Assembly (NCBI GenBank): GCA_008828725.1 | Contig: MEHQ01001298.1 | Span: 1 to 64,000, forward strand | Length of the DNA: 64,000 bases | Direction: 5' to 3' | DNA from: Saccharina japonica | Taxonomy: Eukaryota > Sar > Phaeophyceae > Laminariales > Laminariaceae | Shown: positions 30,001-45,000 of the stretch, piece by piece | Layout of the letters: each line of letters opens with the position of its first letter | Position numbering within the stretch: position 1 is the stretch's first letter | Position numbers and translations under genes: made by a program | Notes under the pieces: model-generated | Seen by the model: only the letters and a program-made list of their open reading frames with translations | Databases searched by the model: none | Told to the model about the DNA's origin: nothing

Positions 30001-33000
30001 AGAAATATTGAAACGTTCAACGAAACTAAAAGGACGACGATCCACGTAGTTGAGCACGGACGAGTCGATTTATTGGTATTCGGGTCGTCTAAGCGCACCT
30101 TCTCGAGGAAACGAGCGATCTCGAGCTTATTGAACGCATCCACCGGCACCAATACATGTTATACTGGCAACTCGTTTAATCTTTCTATGTGGCCGTTTTT
30201 GCACGAGGTTCTTCACATAGGAATACTAACAAAAGAAAATCATTGGTAGAGTCCACGATTATCGCTCGGACCGTTTCCAAACACATACGCTCTCTGCCCA
30301 CCAGTGTCGGGATTTGAGGAGACAAATGACAACCGCTATCTGCATGTAGCAACATACCGGTCGATGCGATGCCCGGTGTCGACGCTTCCGTGGTCACTGC
30401 CTGTGCCTCGTATAAAGCGCTTCGCCTCCGATGTTGTTTTTTTGTTGCCCTCGCTATTTCCCCAATTCGCCGTCCAGCGATGAACTTGAGAAATCACGAA
30501 TTATCTGGTCCAGCGAGCGACCGCTGTCCAGTTAAAAACAACTGCCCTGTCTGTTCGCGTGTTCTACCAGTCTGCCAGCACCGTTCCGTGCGGTATCCAC
30601 TTGGTATTTCCACAAGCACGATCAACCAAACAATGCCAGCTGTTGCTGTGAAGTGAGCTACGTACTTCGTACTCGGCCAAAGAATATGAAGCATAACGCC
30701 TTATTCTCTCTAGGACAACAAACTACAGTTTATTTTTATATCGGTTCCAATTCGGCCCGTTTTAACGAAGAAAACAAATATTTTCGGTAAAAAAAAAAAA
30801 AAAAACGCTTTTCATTGATCAACACGCGCACCAGCACCAAATGTTAGGATCTTGGGGGGTGCTGGTGCGTGTGTTGACCAATGAAAAGCGAATTTGAATT
30901 ATATTTTTCCAAAATTGAATTTAATTTATATTTGTTAATATGGGCCCTAATAATAATCTTTCTCTTTTTTAGTTTGATCTGGTACGAGGTACTGTAATAT
31001 TCGTCCGGCTCAACAGCAAGCACAATAGACACGATACGGTTCAATCACGACAATAAGAACCTCGGCTGAATAATACTAGGTACCTTATATTTCGCGGGGA
31101 ATATTACTCTACTGGCGGGTCCCGTTTCGCTGTGTTTTTTCCCTTCATTTCAGCAGTAGTACTGTTGTAGTACTGCTGTACAACAGTAGTACTGCAGCAC
31201 TACACACTTCCTGTAAAAAATCATACCAGCCTTCTCAGCAACTACATTACGCGTAGCCTGGGAGGATTTATTTTTAGAAACGGGTGCGTACCTATTTGGA
31301 CTGTTTGGTTGGCAGCAAAAAACAGGGCCTCTCTGGCGAGGCGAGAAACGGATATTTCGAAAAGGTTGAAAATAAGCAAAAAATCAGGTACGTACGTACG
31401 GCTATTCCATACGCGAGAAAAGCAGCTACATACGTAGGGACACCAGGTACAACACACACACCAACAAGGGGACGTTCGGCCTTGAAAAACTCACAATCAT
31501 TGAACGTGTCGTCTTCAAAACCAACCCGGTTTTGTTTTCATGAAGGTATAGGCACCACGGGTTCCACTTGATTTGAACGCTGCCGGAGGTAACCAGTCAT
31601 TTTGTTTTTGCGACTCGTCAAGTTCTTCATAGTCCTCTTCGCGCCCCCCCCCCCCCCGGTTACCAGCCCATTAAGCCTTTCGACGAATCTCGCGGAATTT
31701 GTTTTTTCGGCACAACATGCTCTTGGCGTACTAAAACCGAGCTCACGTCGCCGGGTGTAGTATTGTCAGATTGCGATTGACATTGAGAAATATGGTTGCG
31801 AACTGAGCGTCACAACTGCACTTAACCCATTCAGAACTGAACAAATCTCACACTAATTCCAAGTAGTTTGTCCCCAAATACGTGGGACCAGTTGGTAACA
31901 TGTTAATATCTACTACATGGAACAATTTGGGAAAACCTTGATTCTTTTTCGCGGACATTGAGTACGAGCAAGCGCCATTGCATCGCGGTAGCTTTCACAA
32001 ACGTTTGCTATGGTTACTGATACTATATTCGGGGAACTCAACAAACGAGCCGGAGAGAAAGGCGGTTGATGATGCCTTTCTGAGACTGAGACTGAGAAAT
32101 TAAGTTGAGAAAAACAATTTCAACACGTTACTTTCCCTTCTCTCTGGAGCACTTGGCATTGCCTTTTTTTCGCACGTATGCGTCATATCGTGTGCTTCGA
32201 AAGGGAAAACTAAATAGTGACTTGAAATAATATGAACTATTACAAAACAAATGGTGTTGTATCGTAGGCTGTGGAGAATGTACAACGGGGGCCGGGTGTC
32301 GCAGGCAATATAATGACTTTGTTCCCGCAGGTAAATATTGTGTTGATTTGAAGGGGTTGCGGAAAGTTTCGGCCAGTATATTATACCGCTTGCCCTGCCG
32401 GCAGAGTTGCGGCAATGTAAAAAAACAATTATGGTGGTATGAATACAGCCAAATTATGTACATAATAGTGAGTTAAGCTACTGGTATCGCGACGTGTGCC
32501 TCCGGAAGTGCTAAACACTAGGCACTTTCCTGAAGAACGTACGAAGACTAATAGAGTATACACCATAGACAAAACAGCTTAGCGCTCTATTACTTGCTGC
32601 TAGTAGCACGCGGGTATCGACTGTAGATGGACAGGATGACCACGATAATAAAAGCAGGTATTAGCGTTGCGAGATGACTACGTAGAGTATTTGTCAACAA
32701 TTATGTACTTCCGTGGGGGTTTTTTGAAGGCACTCACCCCTTGTGTTGTGTTGCGTCATGGGTGTCATGTTATGATTTGCTCCCTCTGGGTCAGGGTCGA
32801 CAGCAGTAACTATTGTTCTCAGGAGTGAGACGGCATTAATGTTCATGATGTCTTCACGTAGAGCCTTCCCCGGGCAATATTCGGTGAACTTTTTGGCGTT
32901 ACGAGACTCCTCGCATGATTGCTCACGTGTGATAGACCATGCGCATACAGATTTAACTGCGAAGGGGACATGCCTATTACGTGGGACCTTGGAGTAAATA

Positions 33001-36000
33001 GGACCAAACATGGTGAGTAAATATCGCGAAACATATGGGTTTTTGTGGGTACCGTAGGTCCTATTTACTATGGCATCATTAGCCCACCCCGTAATAGTGC
33101 AATCGGTTTCCTGCTGTCGACAAGAAGAGCTAGAACCAACAAACAATCAAACAAACGGTGTTGTTCTAGGGAAGAAGCAAGAATAAATCCGACCCGCTTT
33201 ATCGGCAACGGTGGATGTGTCGCCATATGCATACATGCTGTCATGCGTTGTGAGTCCAGCCTGGTGTTATTGCTTGCCTAGTGGCTGTTCCCCAGTGTAA
33301 TGGTGCTAATGACTACAGCAGAAAATTCGTTGAGTTATTTGGGCATTGCATTTATTTGCCGTATTTTCCTGCGACTTGGATTTGGTGCTATTATGTAGCT
33401 GGTGACTAAAGAGCACTACAACCATATTTGTCAGCGTGAAGGCTAAGTACAAGTACGGGAGAGAAGAGACGGTCACACCGCCCGAACTGTCGAATGCAGT
33501 CTTGATCAAGCGGCGATTTGGGCGCTGTAGTTGAAGAATTATCGAGTTACTTTCTTGTGGTTGGGCATGATGATGTACCTATTTTTCTGAGAGTTGAATT
33601 TAACTCGTGTCGCGTTTTTGCTCGTCTGGGCACTACAATACAGTGGAGACCACCTTTACGACTATGGGAGGACGAGCAAGCGTACGATTCACAAAGAAAG
33701 GTGGCATGTGCGCAAGAGAAGACACGGTGACACATTCTTATATGTCGTTTACGGTCGATCGGAATCTAGCGGTATTGGTCGCGTCTTGTGATTGGCCCGA
33801 TTGAGGATAAAATCTCCCTTGCAGTGATTGGCCATATATTGATATTTACTTGCTAGACGATCGTGGAAGGCACCCCCACCCCCCCCATCGGTCACTCTGT
33901 TTTGACTTCCTCCACAACAAGCCTGAAGTCTTCATTCACACCTCCCAGCCAAAGGTCGCCCACCACCGACGGCCTACACCTATACCTGGTAAAGCGAATT
34001 TTACGTCAAGGCGCTATCGCCTTCAACGTCTTGCAGGGGATCGGCATCGTTGCCATCGAAAACGACTACGGAATCCGTGAAGAGGCCAAGGCACACGGGG
34101 CGAAGTGTCGGTTGGGTGGAGTGGGGAAAGTAGTAAAGCCGAAGTCGTGGGTGATTTATACCACGAACGAAGAGCGAAGAGCACGTCTGCGGAAAATTCC
34201 AGGACGTACGTAACCACGCAGCCGGCGACGTCGGTCGACAACTCAATTAATAAACACTTCCTGCCCCTTTTGCAGAATCAATTAATGAAATGCACCTCCA
34301 TATTATTTTCCCTCTTTCGCTAAATTATTTAATTGTAGCCCCCCGACGCGTGCTACGATAGAGGTAACACATTTTGAATGAAAATATTTCTGAATGACGG
34401 GGTACCTTGACCCAAACTCGTTCGAGTTTATTATTTTGGGCAATGGTCATTTGGGGTTATACCCCCTGGTTTTACGGCCATTTGGGGCTAGGGTCAAAAT
34501 GCGCCCGCGGAACGCGCTCCCGCGGGCCCAAACAGGCCTCAAACGCCATTCCGAAGCCCTGGCGAGATGCCCGAAGCCCATGCCAAGCACGCACACAACT
34601 TTTTTTTTGTTTTCAGGCACGTCCTTGGGCCTAACGGGACGGCGGCGCACGAGGGAGCAAACGAAGTCCCCCCTTTGACCACATCTTGGAGGGGGATAAC
34701 CCCACGTACCTACTAAATTTATCTATTCCCTCTGATTGACCACTTTTTTCACCCCGTTTGACCAAAACCATACCCCCTTTTGACCATCTGCGACAGCCCC
34801 AAAAACGACTACAGCAGTACGTATCCACGTCACCGCCCAACAGCCCGAATAGATCACGGGACGGAATACCCAGAACTTGCGAGTAGTCGGGATCGTTTGC
34901 CTCCCAAAGAATAAATATCGGCACAACTATACAAATCAAATCTTTATAGACGATAGAATATATCGGCTCGTCTGAGAAAACATGACGGCGATGGGGGAAT
35001 CGGAACACATACGAGTACGTGTATACTCGGCGTATGGGTCGTGAGTTGCTGGGTGCTTGGTGCTTGGTGCTTCGTTCCTGGGTGCTGTGGGTCATGGATG
35101 CGCGGTGTTGGGTTGTTGGACGGGAGGGGTCTTCGGGACACGAGCAACATCAGGCGCAACGACGGTCGTTAGTCTTCTTGAGAAGTGCTTTCCTCCTGTC
35201 CCCAACGTATCCATCCCCGACGGCAGGCTGGTGTGTTCGAGTACAGATCGCCAGGATCACACCCAGCAACCAAGCACCAAGCACCAAGCACCCAGCAACC
35301 CACGACCCATACGCCGAGTATATACGTATGTGTTCTGATTCCCCCACCCCCATAGCAACCAAGCACCAAGCACCAAGCACCCAGCAACTCACGACCCATA
35401 CGCCGAGTATCCACGTACTCGTATGTGTTCTGATTCCCCCATCACCGTCATGTTTTCTCAGAAGAGCTGATATCTTCATATGGACTATAAAGATTTGATT
35501 TGTATAGTTGTGCCGATATTTATTTCTTGGGAGGCAAACGATCCCGACTACTCGCAAGTTCTGGATGTTCCGTCCCGTGGTCTGTTCGGGCTGTTGGGCG
35601 GTGACGACGCGGATACGTACTGCTGTAGTCGTTTTTGAAGCTGTCACAGATGGTCAAAAGGGGGTATGGTTTCGGTCAAACGGGGTGAAAAAAGTGGTCA
35701 ATCGGGGGGAGTAGATAAATTTAGTAGGTACGTGGGGTTATCCCCCTCCAAGATGTGGTCAAAGGGGGGACTTCGTTTGCTCCCTCGTGCGCCGCCGTCC
35801 CGTTAGGCCCAAGGACGTGCCTGAAAACAAAAAAAAAGTTGTGTGCGTGCTTGGCATGGGCTTCGGGCATCTCGCCAGGGCTTCGGAATGGCGTTTGAGG
35901 CCTGTTTGGGCCCGCGGGAGCGCGTTCCGCGGGCGCATTTTGACCCTAGCCCCAAATGGCCGTAAAACCAGGGGGTATAACCCCAAATTACCATTTCCCT

Positions 36001-39000
36001 ATTATTGTTTTCGCACTATTTTTTGTTTTATACTTGAGGCCACGGAATTTTTCATCGGGTAGCACTTTTGTTTGGGTCCAAAAACAATTTTGGGTTCAGG
36101 TATAGATCGCCACAAGTGATCGCTGTCAGAAAAAGTATAGCGGACCTCTACCGTAGCCTGCGTCCCCCGTACCACGAACAACCTACCATATATATGCAGG
36201 CGTAAGAAATACATTGTTCTCCCCCACGAACAACCTCTTTATGATATACTACAGTAGAGCCCCATAATATTGTCCTAGACTACTGAAATAGGATGGTATC
36301 GAAGAGATGGGGTATACTATCCGGACAATCGCTGCACTCATGCGGAGCCTTTGTACTACAGTAGATTGACATCACTGTTTAGAAGAACAACACCGCAAGA
36401 CGCCCCAGCCCAGCACATGGACACAGGCGTAAGAAGATTCAGCGCGGAGGGAGACATTCACAGGTCTACTCTGACAAGTCTAAGTTGAGCCAGGAGCAGG
36501 TTGTCCCAGCTTGTGACTTCCCATGGCGACTACGGTTGGTGCCTTGCAGGATACCTGTAATGTACCCGAAAACTCTCTGCAAAGCGAAATATCCTGGACC
36601 TAGCAGTAGCACGCAGACAGCACTCATGGCCCCCATCGCTGAGGATGTTGGTTACGGTGAGAGCTCGTTCTATGCCGTGTTTCGTCAAATACTGTGCCTT
36701 GTACTCTTCTGCTGCTGTTGCTGTAGGTTTCGGTTCAGAAACATACCTTCACGCTGGCTGATGAGCGTTGCGATGTGTGCATATCCTGCCCCCTTGAGTG
36801 CCGTACTTACTGTAGTGTAGTACCCGGTCAAAATAGGTGTATTGTACTCAGCAAGCCAAGCTACTTAATTTCTCAGCGACGTCAAGCCTATACCCACGGC
36901 GGTACAACAGAACCACAGCTGCTGGACTAGAACGACCGCATGTAGGGGCCCTTAGTACACAAGCCGCCCCCTATCTGAGCTGTATTTCGCGAAGTACAGT
37001 GGTCTACCCTTGCCTCCCTTCGGTTTGCCGAACTTCGGAAAAGCAGGTACAAGGGATCACAAGGTGTTGTGTGTGCTTTGTGGTGTGTGTTTTCAGGCAT
37101 GTGGTGCTCACTGGTTTTGTGGGTTTGTACTCAACGGCATAGCACACACTGCTGCCGTTCACCTGCTGCTGAATTTCCGCTGGTGCTGGTGCTGTTGCTT
37201 CTTCTGCTACTGCTGTCTTCAGTCCTCCTGCTACTGCAATTGTTCTGGTGCCCCTGCTGCTGCCGGGTTGCAACACAAGGTGTAGACAGCCCGCCAAGTC
37301 AGTTTTTTTCTAACCCGAGTTGCAGCCTTTGCCTCAGCCGTGCACTCCGAACTTCAGACCACTAGTGCGGGTGCGTTGGTGTAGTTCCGGTTGCGTTACT
37401 CCTGCACTGCACGTTATTATCGAGACCGCCCGTTTTTACTCCTGTTCCTGTACCCCGGAGAATACATGGACCTTGACGTCTTCGCGCTGATCTGGCGGCC
37501 TCGTGGGTCCGGTTTGCGGATGGTTTAAGGCCTACTGCTGTCATCAGAACATATCTCCACCGTCGACATGGACGGAAAATACCCCACTGCTTCGTATCGT
37601 TGATAGTAGATAGCCGGAGGCGCCGCGCGGAATTCGACCAATTTGTTCTCTACTTAGGGGCCCGTTTCAACTTAGTCAATCAAATGCAGTAGAACAATTC
37701 AGGGCGGCATATAACTGGGTCGACATCAAGTGTACCGTGCGCCGACACAAACCCGGTTGCAAATTCGTACTTGTCATGCGACTAGCGCGCAACAAGTACC
37801 TCTGTATCACCCACGAGATTGTTTTCAGTCGAGTTTGAGATTGATGTAGTGTCTAGACATCAGTTTTTGCTTAAATTTATAAGTACCGAATCTTAAACTG
37901 AACTTTTTGCGACGAGTGTATGTATAGTTTGATGAATAGACTTGTGTGCAGGCATCATTCTTGTTCCCCCGAAGGTTGAACCGAACTCAGACGCGTTCCT
38001 CCCTGACCCCCGGTGTTTCGCCTATCTTATCTTCAGGTTGTAGAGGCATTGATGTGCATGTATCCGGACGAGATAAAGTCAAAGAGGGTCACCATCGGGG
38101 ACCCTCCTGCAGACACGGAGGTCCCCGGTGATACGCAGTGCCGACCACATTCGCGAACCAGAGAAGGGGCGCAGGCGCAGCGGATTTTGTTGAGACATCA
38201 CTGCATTGAACCGAACGACGACAGCAGGTACTCAAATATCAGCAGGATACCTTGTGTTTCTTGCATCGAAGTTTGTGCCCCAACGTAAGACGGTTACAGG
38301 CTGGCTCCTGCTGACTCAAAGCCAATACCCAACAGTCGTACATTCACGCTGGTTGTATGCTATATATCTTCATATTTTTGCCTCTAGTTTCTGTGAGCAC
38401 TGGTTAAGCAATGAATAAACAGTGTTACATGCTTTGAGTTATGACCAGATATTCGAAAACAACTGTTAAGGGGCCCCTTTGGACCGAAAATATATGAGTA
38501 AATGAAAAACAAGTCCGTTTGTTTTTTCAGTTGCACTACTATTTCTGGTAATATTTTAACATTTTCGGGACTCCCCACGAAAAACGACATTTCTCCAGTT
38601 TTAATTCTCAAAACTTAAATCCGTGAGTAGTTTCAGAGAGCCTCGATCATGGTCAACGTTTGTGCCTCAGGAAGCGTATCGACCAGACGCCTTGTTCATC
38701 ACGAAACGTTGCTCTTACTCAAAAACTACTCGCCATACCCATGGTACCCAAGCCGAATTTGATAAATAGCAGTTTCTCCGGCTGCTGGTACTGTTTCAAC
38801 TCAGAATTTCGACGAGGACGCCGAGGACTAGAAGGTGAACGTACTTGAGCCTCTAGTTTCACCGTCCGTAGCGTTCTACGTGGCCACATCAGAGTGTAGA
38901 CCCAAAACAGGAGCTCCGAAACGATAACAATCTTGCTGCGGAGGATTTTCGTTTTGGGATGCAAACACAGAAATGCTTGCCCTCCCTTGCAGATCCAAGA

Positions 39001-42000
39001 GCTCCAATACCTCCTAGACACTAGAACGAACAATCTGTACGTTGGTCGGTCGGAGATCTGAGCATCATAACTGGATCTATGCCGTCTTCCGTAAGGAGTA
39101 CTGATATGGCGTTATTATACCAGAACTAGTATTGCTGCTGTAAACAAATCGAAAACAATATATGTTTCAACAGTCAAGGACTGTTTTTTTCCATGACCGA
39201 AGGGGCCTCTTAAAGCCTTCAAGGAATAGACACCTTTTTTGTACCACCATGTTTCGAGCATGGGGTAGGTGGGTTAAACTGTGACAGGTCTTCGAGGTCC
39301 GTTCCCCCCTGCCGCCTATCCCCAGTCTCACGGTCGATTTGACGTACGTGGCTGACCTTCCCCCCACTGTGACGGGTAATACCAACAGACAAACGCCGTT
39401 CAGAAGTGTTGTTCTCAGCCTGTCTCTTAGAATCGATTATCCGCCACGCTCACTCCGCCCCCCTACCACGGCCTCTTACCTGGCTACTCTTCAGTTCCCA
39501 CCCGCCTCTTGTATTCAACAGAGGACCCCCCTTATTAAACTATACACACACCAAAAACGACTGCAACAACCAGCTCGTTCGTACTTGCCTCGTTGACGGT
39601 GCAGATATGATCTCCTCCCGCGTCGTCGCTCCACTTGTTGTCCACGTAATGCAGCGCGAACTCCAGCGATATCAGTTCCGCCACTGCACGCTTTGACGTG
39701 CGATTACCAACCCCCCCCTTTCAGCATGTCACGTTTTGTTCGAAACGTCGCGTTTTCTATCGTCCATCCCTCCCCCCCCCCCCCTTCCGTACAGAGATGC
39801 CATCAATATGACGTTCTACCCCTCCGTTGTACGGTTTCGGCACTACTCGAACGTATCCATCAACAGGTCCACGAAACTGCTCTTTACCCGCACGCGTCGT
39901 GTGTCTCTTATCCTCGCCTTGAGCGCTCCGTGTCTTCGATGGTCCCATTGTTTTGCCCCTGGTGTACGCGCTCATCGAATATTTCGCCGTCCTCGTCGCA
40001 GGGTCCAGCTGTAAGAGTACCCCAAAAAGGGCAACATCTCCGCTCATGCAGCAGGTATCTGGTGCACCGCCTTCCCCCTGCCCGCATATCAATTGCCGGT
40101 GCCATCAACAACAGCCTGTACACCAAGACCAGGCCTGACCACTCCCCCCCCCCCAGACACCACACTCCCCTATGCTATTGGTGCTCGCTTTGTTCAGGTC
40201 CACCGTTGACTGTCTCCTCGCCCGCACCTGATTGCCCGCTCCCACGTGCGCCGTCTTGGTCATGTTTATCACATCCCTACTCTTAACGTCTTGCCGCGAT
40301 AATGACAACTCAACCCAGCCCCTTATACGTACTCATCACTCTCCATTTTCTCCACATGGTAGCGTCCCATTGTTTTCACGTAGTCTGATGGTCGCCTCCA
40401 AGGCATTCCACTCCACATTTGCAGCTGATATTAAGCTCCGTCAGCTAGTAATCTAACTCCAGATAATGTATCCATCCCCAGCCAAGTTTCCTTCCCTCGT
40501 GAGACATTCGTGCTCGCACACATCCTTAAGAGTTCGGACCTTGTGTCTAGCCCGTGGCGGCTTTGCAAAGGTAGAACAACTAGGTTCCGTCTATCACACG
40601 ATCGCGGGCCTGCCACTACTCCCTTACACCCCTGTTCCTGTAATACACCGATTTCGTCGATCAAGAACGCGCCCCTGTCACCACTGCCGACTGCGCCCCC
40701 TTCGCGTGCCTGATCACCCTGACCACGACCGCGATAGGCTCCCGCGTCATCCCCAACGCTTCCAGTATTTATCGCTAAATTTGTCAAAATACCCCCCCTC
40801 CCCCTTCCTCATATATCAAGATTGGTCCTTACCAAACCACCACAACCACCTCCAACGAAGTGTCTGAATGAAAATGCGAGTCCGGGTCTGCCTCACAACT
40901 GTGAAGACGGCAAGGCCAACTTCTCACCTTCCCCAACCAGACCTTACCACGGGCCAACCTCCTCATTCTGCGTCGTCCATAAAAAACTTTGTCAGCCCCA
41001 TCTGCTGCCTTCTTCAAACTCTTTTGATCGTTAACACCGCTCTTTCACCATTTGGATCTCCGATTCAGATCATCTTTGCCCAGCTGCAGGTGCCACTTCA
41101 CAGACACGGTGTCCACCCGCGCCTCCCCCCCTATCTCAGATAGCGGTCAAGTGAATAACGTCCTGCAATGTTCGGTACAGAGCACAGCCACGATAGGTTT
41201 GCACAGCGGTTCAGTCAACGCCCCCGCAGACCCCGCCCGTCCCCACCACTACACGTTTCGTGTACGACAACACCCGGCTTTTCCCCCTTCCTTCTGTGCG
41301 CGCACCCCCCCCGCGCTTAAACCCCTGTTGCTTTCGCGGCCCCGCTACGCACTTAGCCCCTCGTTCGTCGTTTCGCTTAAGGTCGCGTCTTCGAATAATC
41401 TCCTAGTCGATATCCTGTATATCAATCTCGCTGAACAAATATTCAGTCCGCGCGTGCAAAACCAAGATCTCACCGGAACCTCAAACTCCCTACAAGTCTC
41501 AGCGTCGCCTACCACTTAGAGACAGAGCTTGTTTGTGTGCTTTCCGGTTCTGCACGACCTCCTGTACGCCAACTGGGGCGCTCGATGTTAATTCCGGTAA
41601 TCGTTCTCAAACATCGTGAAACGTCGCCATCCGTGTCAGAAGTCTAAATTGGACGACATTTCGCATCTTCCCCTAACCGGGTCGTCACCCCCATTGATAT
41701 GGGGACACTCCCAGCTTCTTCTCCAAATTCTCGAACTTGACTACCCCACGTTGTACTATATTAGCCGCCGCATCCAACACCAAGCGTAGCAGCCGATCTT
41801 TCTATTTCGCATCATCCCCTGGCTTCTCCATGGCAACCGCCTTCCACCGGGTTGTCTTCTCCTCCCCGTCCGAACCCATCGTGTTGACCAATCCCGGCCA
41901 TTGCCTCGCTGCCGCGTCTTTGTCCCTTGTTATCGTGCGCAGCACGCCCCCGTCCCCGTACACGACGGCGACGCGAAGTTTGTCCCCCGTCTTGTGGGTC

Positions 42001-45000
42001 TTCCCGCCTAGCGCGTGCCGTTCCATTCTTGTGGACGTCTTTACTGCACTTCGGCTCTGCCCAATACTCGCCCAGTACCACACATAGTAGCAGATAGTAA
42101 TACGAGTAAACTTGGCAGCATCACCGGTGGTCGTAGTTAGTAGTAGCAGTAGTAGGAATACCAATAGTAGTATAAAGGGTAGTAGCAACAGTAACGTGAT
42201 CAGCAATAATGCTAGTTATCGCGGAAAAAAACAGAAACAAAAGTAATATAGCACCCGCGCATGATGGTGGAGTCCAATACATATATACCAACTCCCATAT
42301 GGCCTCCAGCTCGCCCCGGCCTACTGCCTTATACAACCCCATCAAATCGCCCACATTATCGAGAGGTATGTATCGTAATGTCAAACATTTACCGTGTGTG
42401 TTTTTCGCGTAAAGGTTCTTGTTGCCGGATTATCCATTTTTGTTTATTTCATTGCTTTATTAATGTAACTTTCCTAGTATTTTACCATTTGTTAAATGTC
42501 CCGAACCTGAAGACAAGTTTTTTGTTCCATGTTTGTTTTCTGTCTTTCTTGGGAGCAAAATGATAAACAATAGCAACACCTCTCTCCGATCATAACAGCC
42601 ATAACGTAAAATAATTTAATTCTTCCTTGTCTCTTCTGATGATGAAAGCCTTCGTGGTGCGGCCCCCTTTTGCAATCTTGTGGATATCGATATTGAGGCC
42701 ATCGGCGATTTTCCGAACTCATCGCGATTTCGCCAGCACATACCATTTTGCTAATCTCCGCACTTACGTCTCGTTGAGGCGTGTCTCTGCTACGTACTAA
42801 TGTTTTGTTTTTATGTTCATTTGTTTGCGAGAGAAACAAACTGCACATTCGATGAGATTTCCTATCCCTGGGTCTGTTCGTGCTAGAGGTCTTACCCGAC
42901 CAGTCCCGGTCTGCAAAGAAAATCCGCCAACAGACGGCAACAGATATCCGGGTACTCGCGAGTGTTTACGGCCATTTATTGCATGTACCCGGGTACCCGG
43001 GGGTACCCTTGAAGACAGCGGTACCCGTCTTGTAGTCGGTCACCCGGGTGCCCGGGGCCCACACATATGAAGTGTTACCTGTACCCGTGGCAGGTATTGG
43101 ACTGCCGGGTGGTATCGTGAGTATTAAAAAAACGCAAAACAAAACGGTAACACCTCTAGTTTACACCCTCCGCTAGTGTACGTCCATACACACTGCCGCC
43201 ATCTGGACGGGCTGTTCTACTAATTACGATCGATGAAACTACGATGTTCACCCTATTTCCCTATGGTCCGATGGTCGACTTCTGCTCCTACTGTAACTGC
43301 TCTTGCTGTCGCAACGGCCGAACCGACTCTGACGCGAAGGTCTGCCCAGTACATGCGTGTAGCCGTTTTGCTGTTGTGAACTCCCAGCCCGGAATTCTTG
43401 CTAACGTAGAACTTCTACCGCCTCGTCGTATCACATTCTTCTGTATTATTTCCTTCTCGTTATACTTCCGACTGTCAGCAAACCTTTATGTTTCGTTCTT
43501 ATGAGTCGTCGGGTCTTTAAGGGGCCCCTTCGGGCAAACAATATAAGACTAAAAGACTAAATAAAAAACAACTTCGTCTTTTGTTCTTCAGTTGCAGTAC
43601 TATTTCTGGTAAAATGTCCACCTCATCATGAATCCCTACCGAAAACGACATTACTCCAGGTGTAATCCGCATATTTGCGACCGATGAGTAGTTGTGAAGA
43701 GCCTAGGTCACGGTGGACCTTTGTTTTTTAGGGGGCGTATCGATCAGACGCATTGTTCATCACGAAACGTGCCTATTACTCGAAAACGACTCGTCATACC
43801 CCTAGTACCCAATGATGAATATAGAAAATGACAGCTGCTCCGGCTGCTGATACTGTTTTTACTCAGATTCATCCACAAAGACGCCAAGTACTAGTAGGTG
43901 AACCTAACTGGGCCTCTAGTTCGACCGCGCGTAGCGTCCTACGTGGCCACAGCTGAATTTAGATACCAAACACGATTTCTGAAACAATCCAAATATCACT
44001 GCGGAGCACTTTCGTTACGTGATGCAAACACAGCAATGCTTGACCTCCCTTGCAGATCCAAGAGTCCCAATACCTCCTATAGACTAGAACGAACACGCTA
44101 TAAGTTGGTCGGTCGCAGCTCTGAGCACTAGAACTGGATCTATGCCGTTTTCCGTAAGGAGTACTGGTATGGTGTTATTATAGTAGAAATAGTATTTGCT
44201 GCTGTAAACAACAAGAAATATTCGTATACGAATATTTTTCAACAGTCAGGTACTCTTTTTTTTCATGACCGAAGGGGCCCCTTAAGGGTGGCCCTTTCCC
44301 GGCGAAATATAACGAACAGTAAAGCCTTCGTTAAGAGGTCGACAGGGGCACACAGCATTTGTGCAGTATTCATAACATATCTCGAAAAAATTAGGGCTAT
44401 GAGTTTTGCGTATGTGCGGAAAACGTGTGTGATCTACGTAGTTGCATCGCTATTTCTTGGATTATGTGCAGGATGGTGGTTTGGGGGTGTTCACGCCTTC
44501 ATGTTGGTCCAATAAAGTCGTTATCTCGGATTTTTTTTCCCGAACAGTTAAAAAGGTATGCCCTCGTGTTACTGGTACGGGCTCGTTGGAAAACGTATAT
44601 CTGAAATAATATTTTGTTCGTCCATATGGAAACGCCTGGCGTCCACTGACTATTGGTAAGGTCCATAGTTGGACGAGACACGCTGTGTCCTCTATTGCCA
44701 TCCCTAGGATAGTTGTCACTATGTGCGGTTGTCCAGATGTAAACGAATTGTGGGAAATTCGACTAGGCATAGCCGGTCGCCCCGGTGGTCTAACTGGTAG
44801 CCACGAAGCTTGTTGGGCCGGATGTCGAGGGTTCGATCCTCCTCATGGAGGTTTTTATTATCAAATGACACCGTCCGTCGAGAGCGCATATTATGGCGTG
44901 GGTAAGCAAAATTCGACGAGAGTTGACGAGGGAAGAAAGGGCTGAAATCTTCTCGCGATGAAAATGCAAAGCAAGAACCGTAGTGGGGAAGGAGGGAGAC

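Noticed and set aside
34394-36062. Paired identical ORFs at 34.4 and 35.8 kb
   Set aside because: They are mirror images produced by the foldback arms, not two genes.
36485-36820. 111-codon ORF with Cys-rich middle
   Set aside because: The Cys run comes from a TGC/TGT stretch of CTG-rich DNA. No family and no splice support inside intron 2.
44775-44850. Candidate tRNA gene
   Set aside because: Box A and box B are good, but the acceptor strands do not pair and the sequence continues into the SINE body. It is a tRNA-derived SINE head. The same applies to the other heads.
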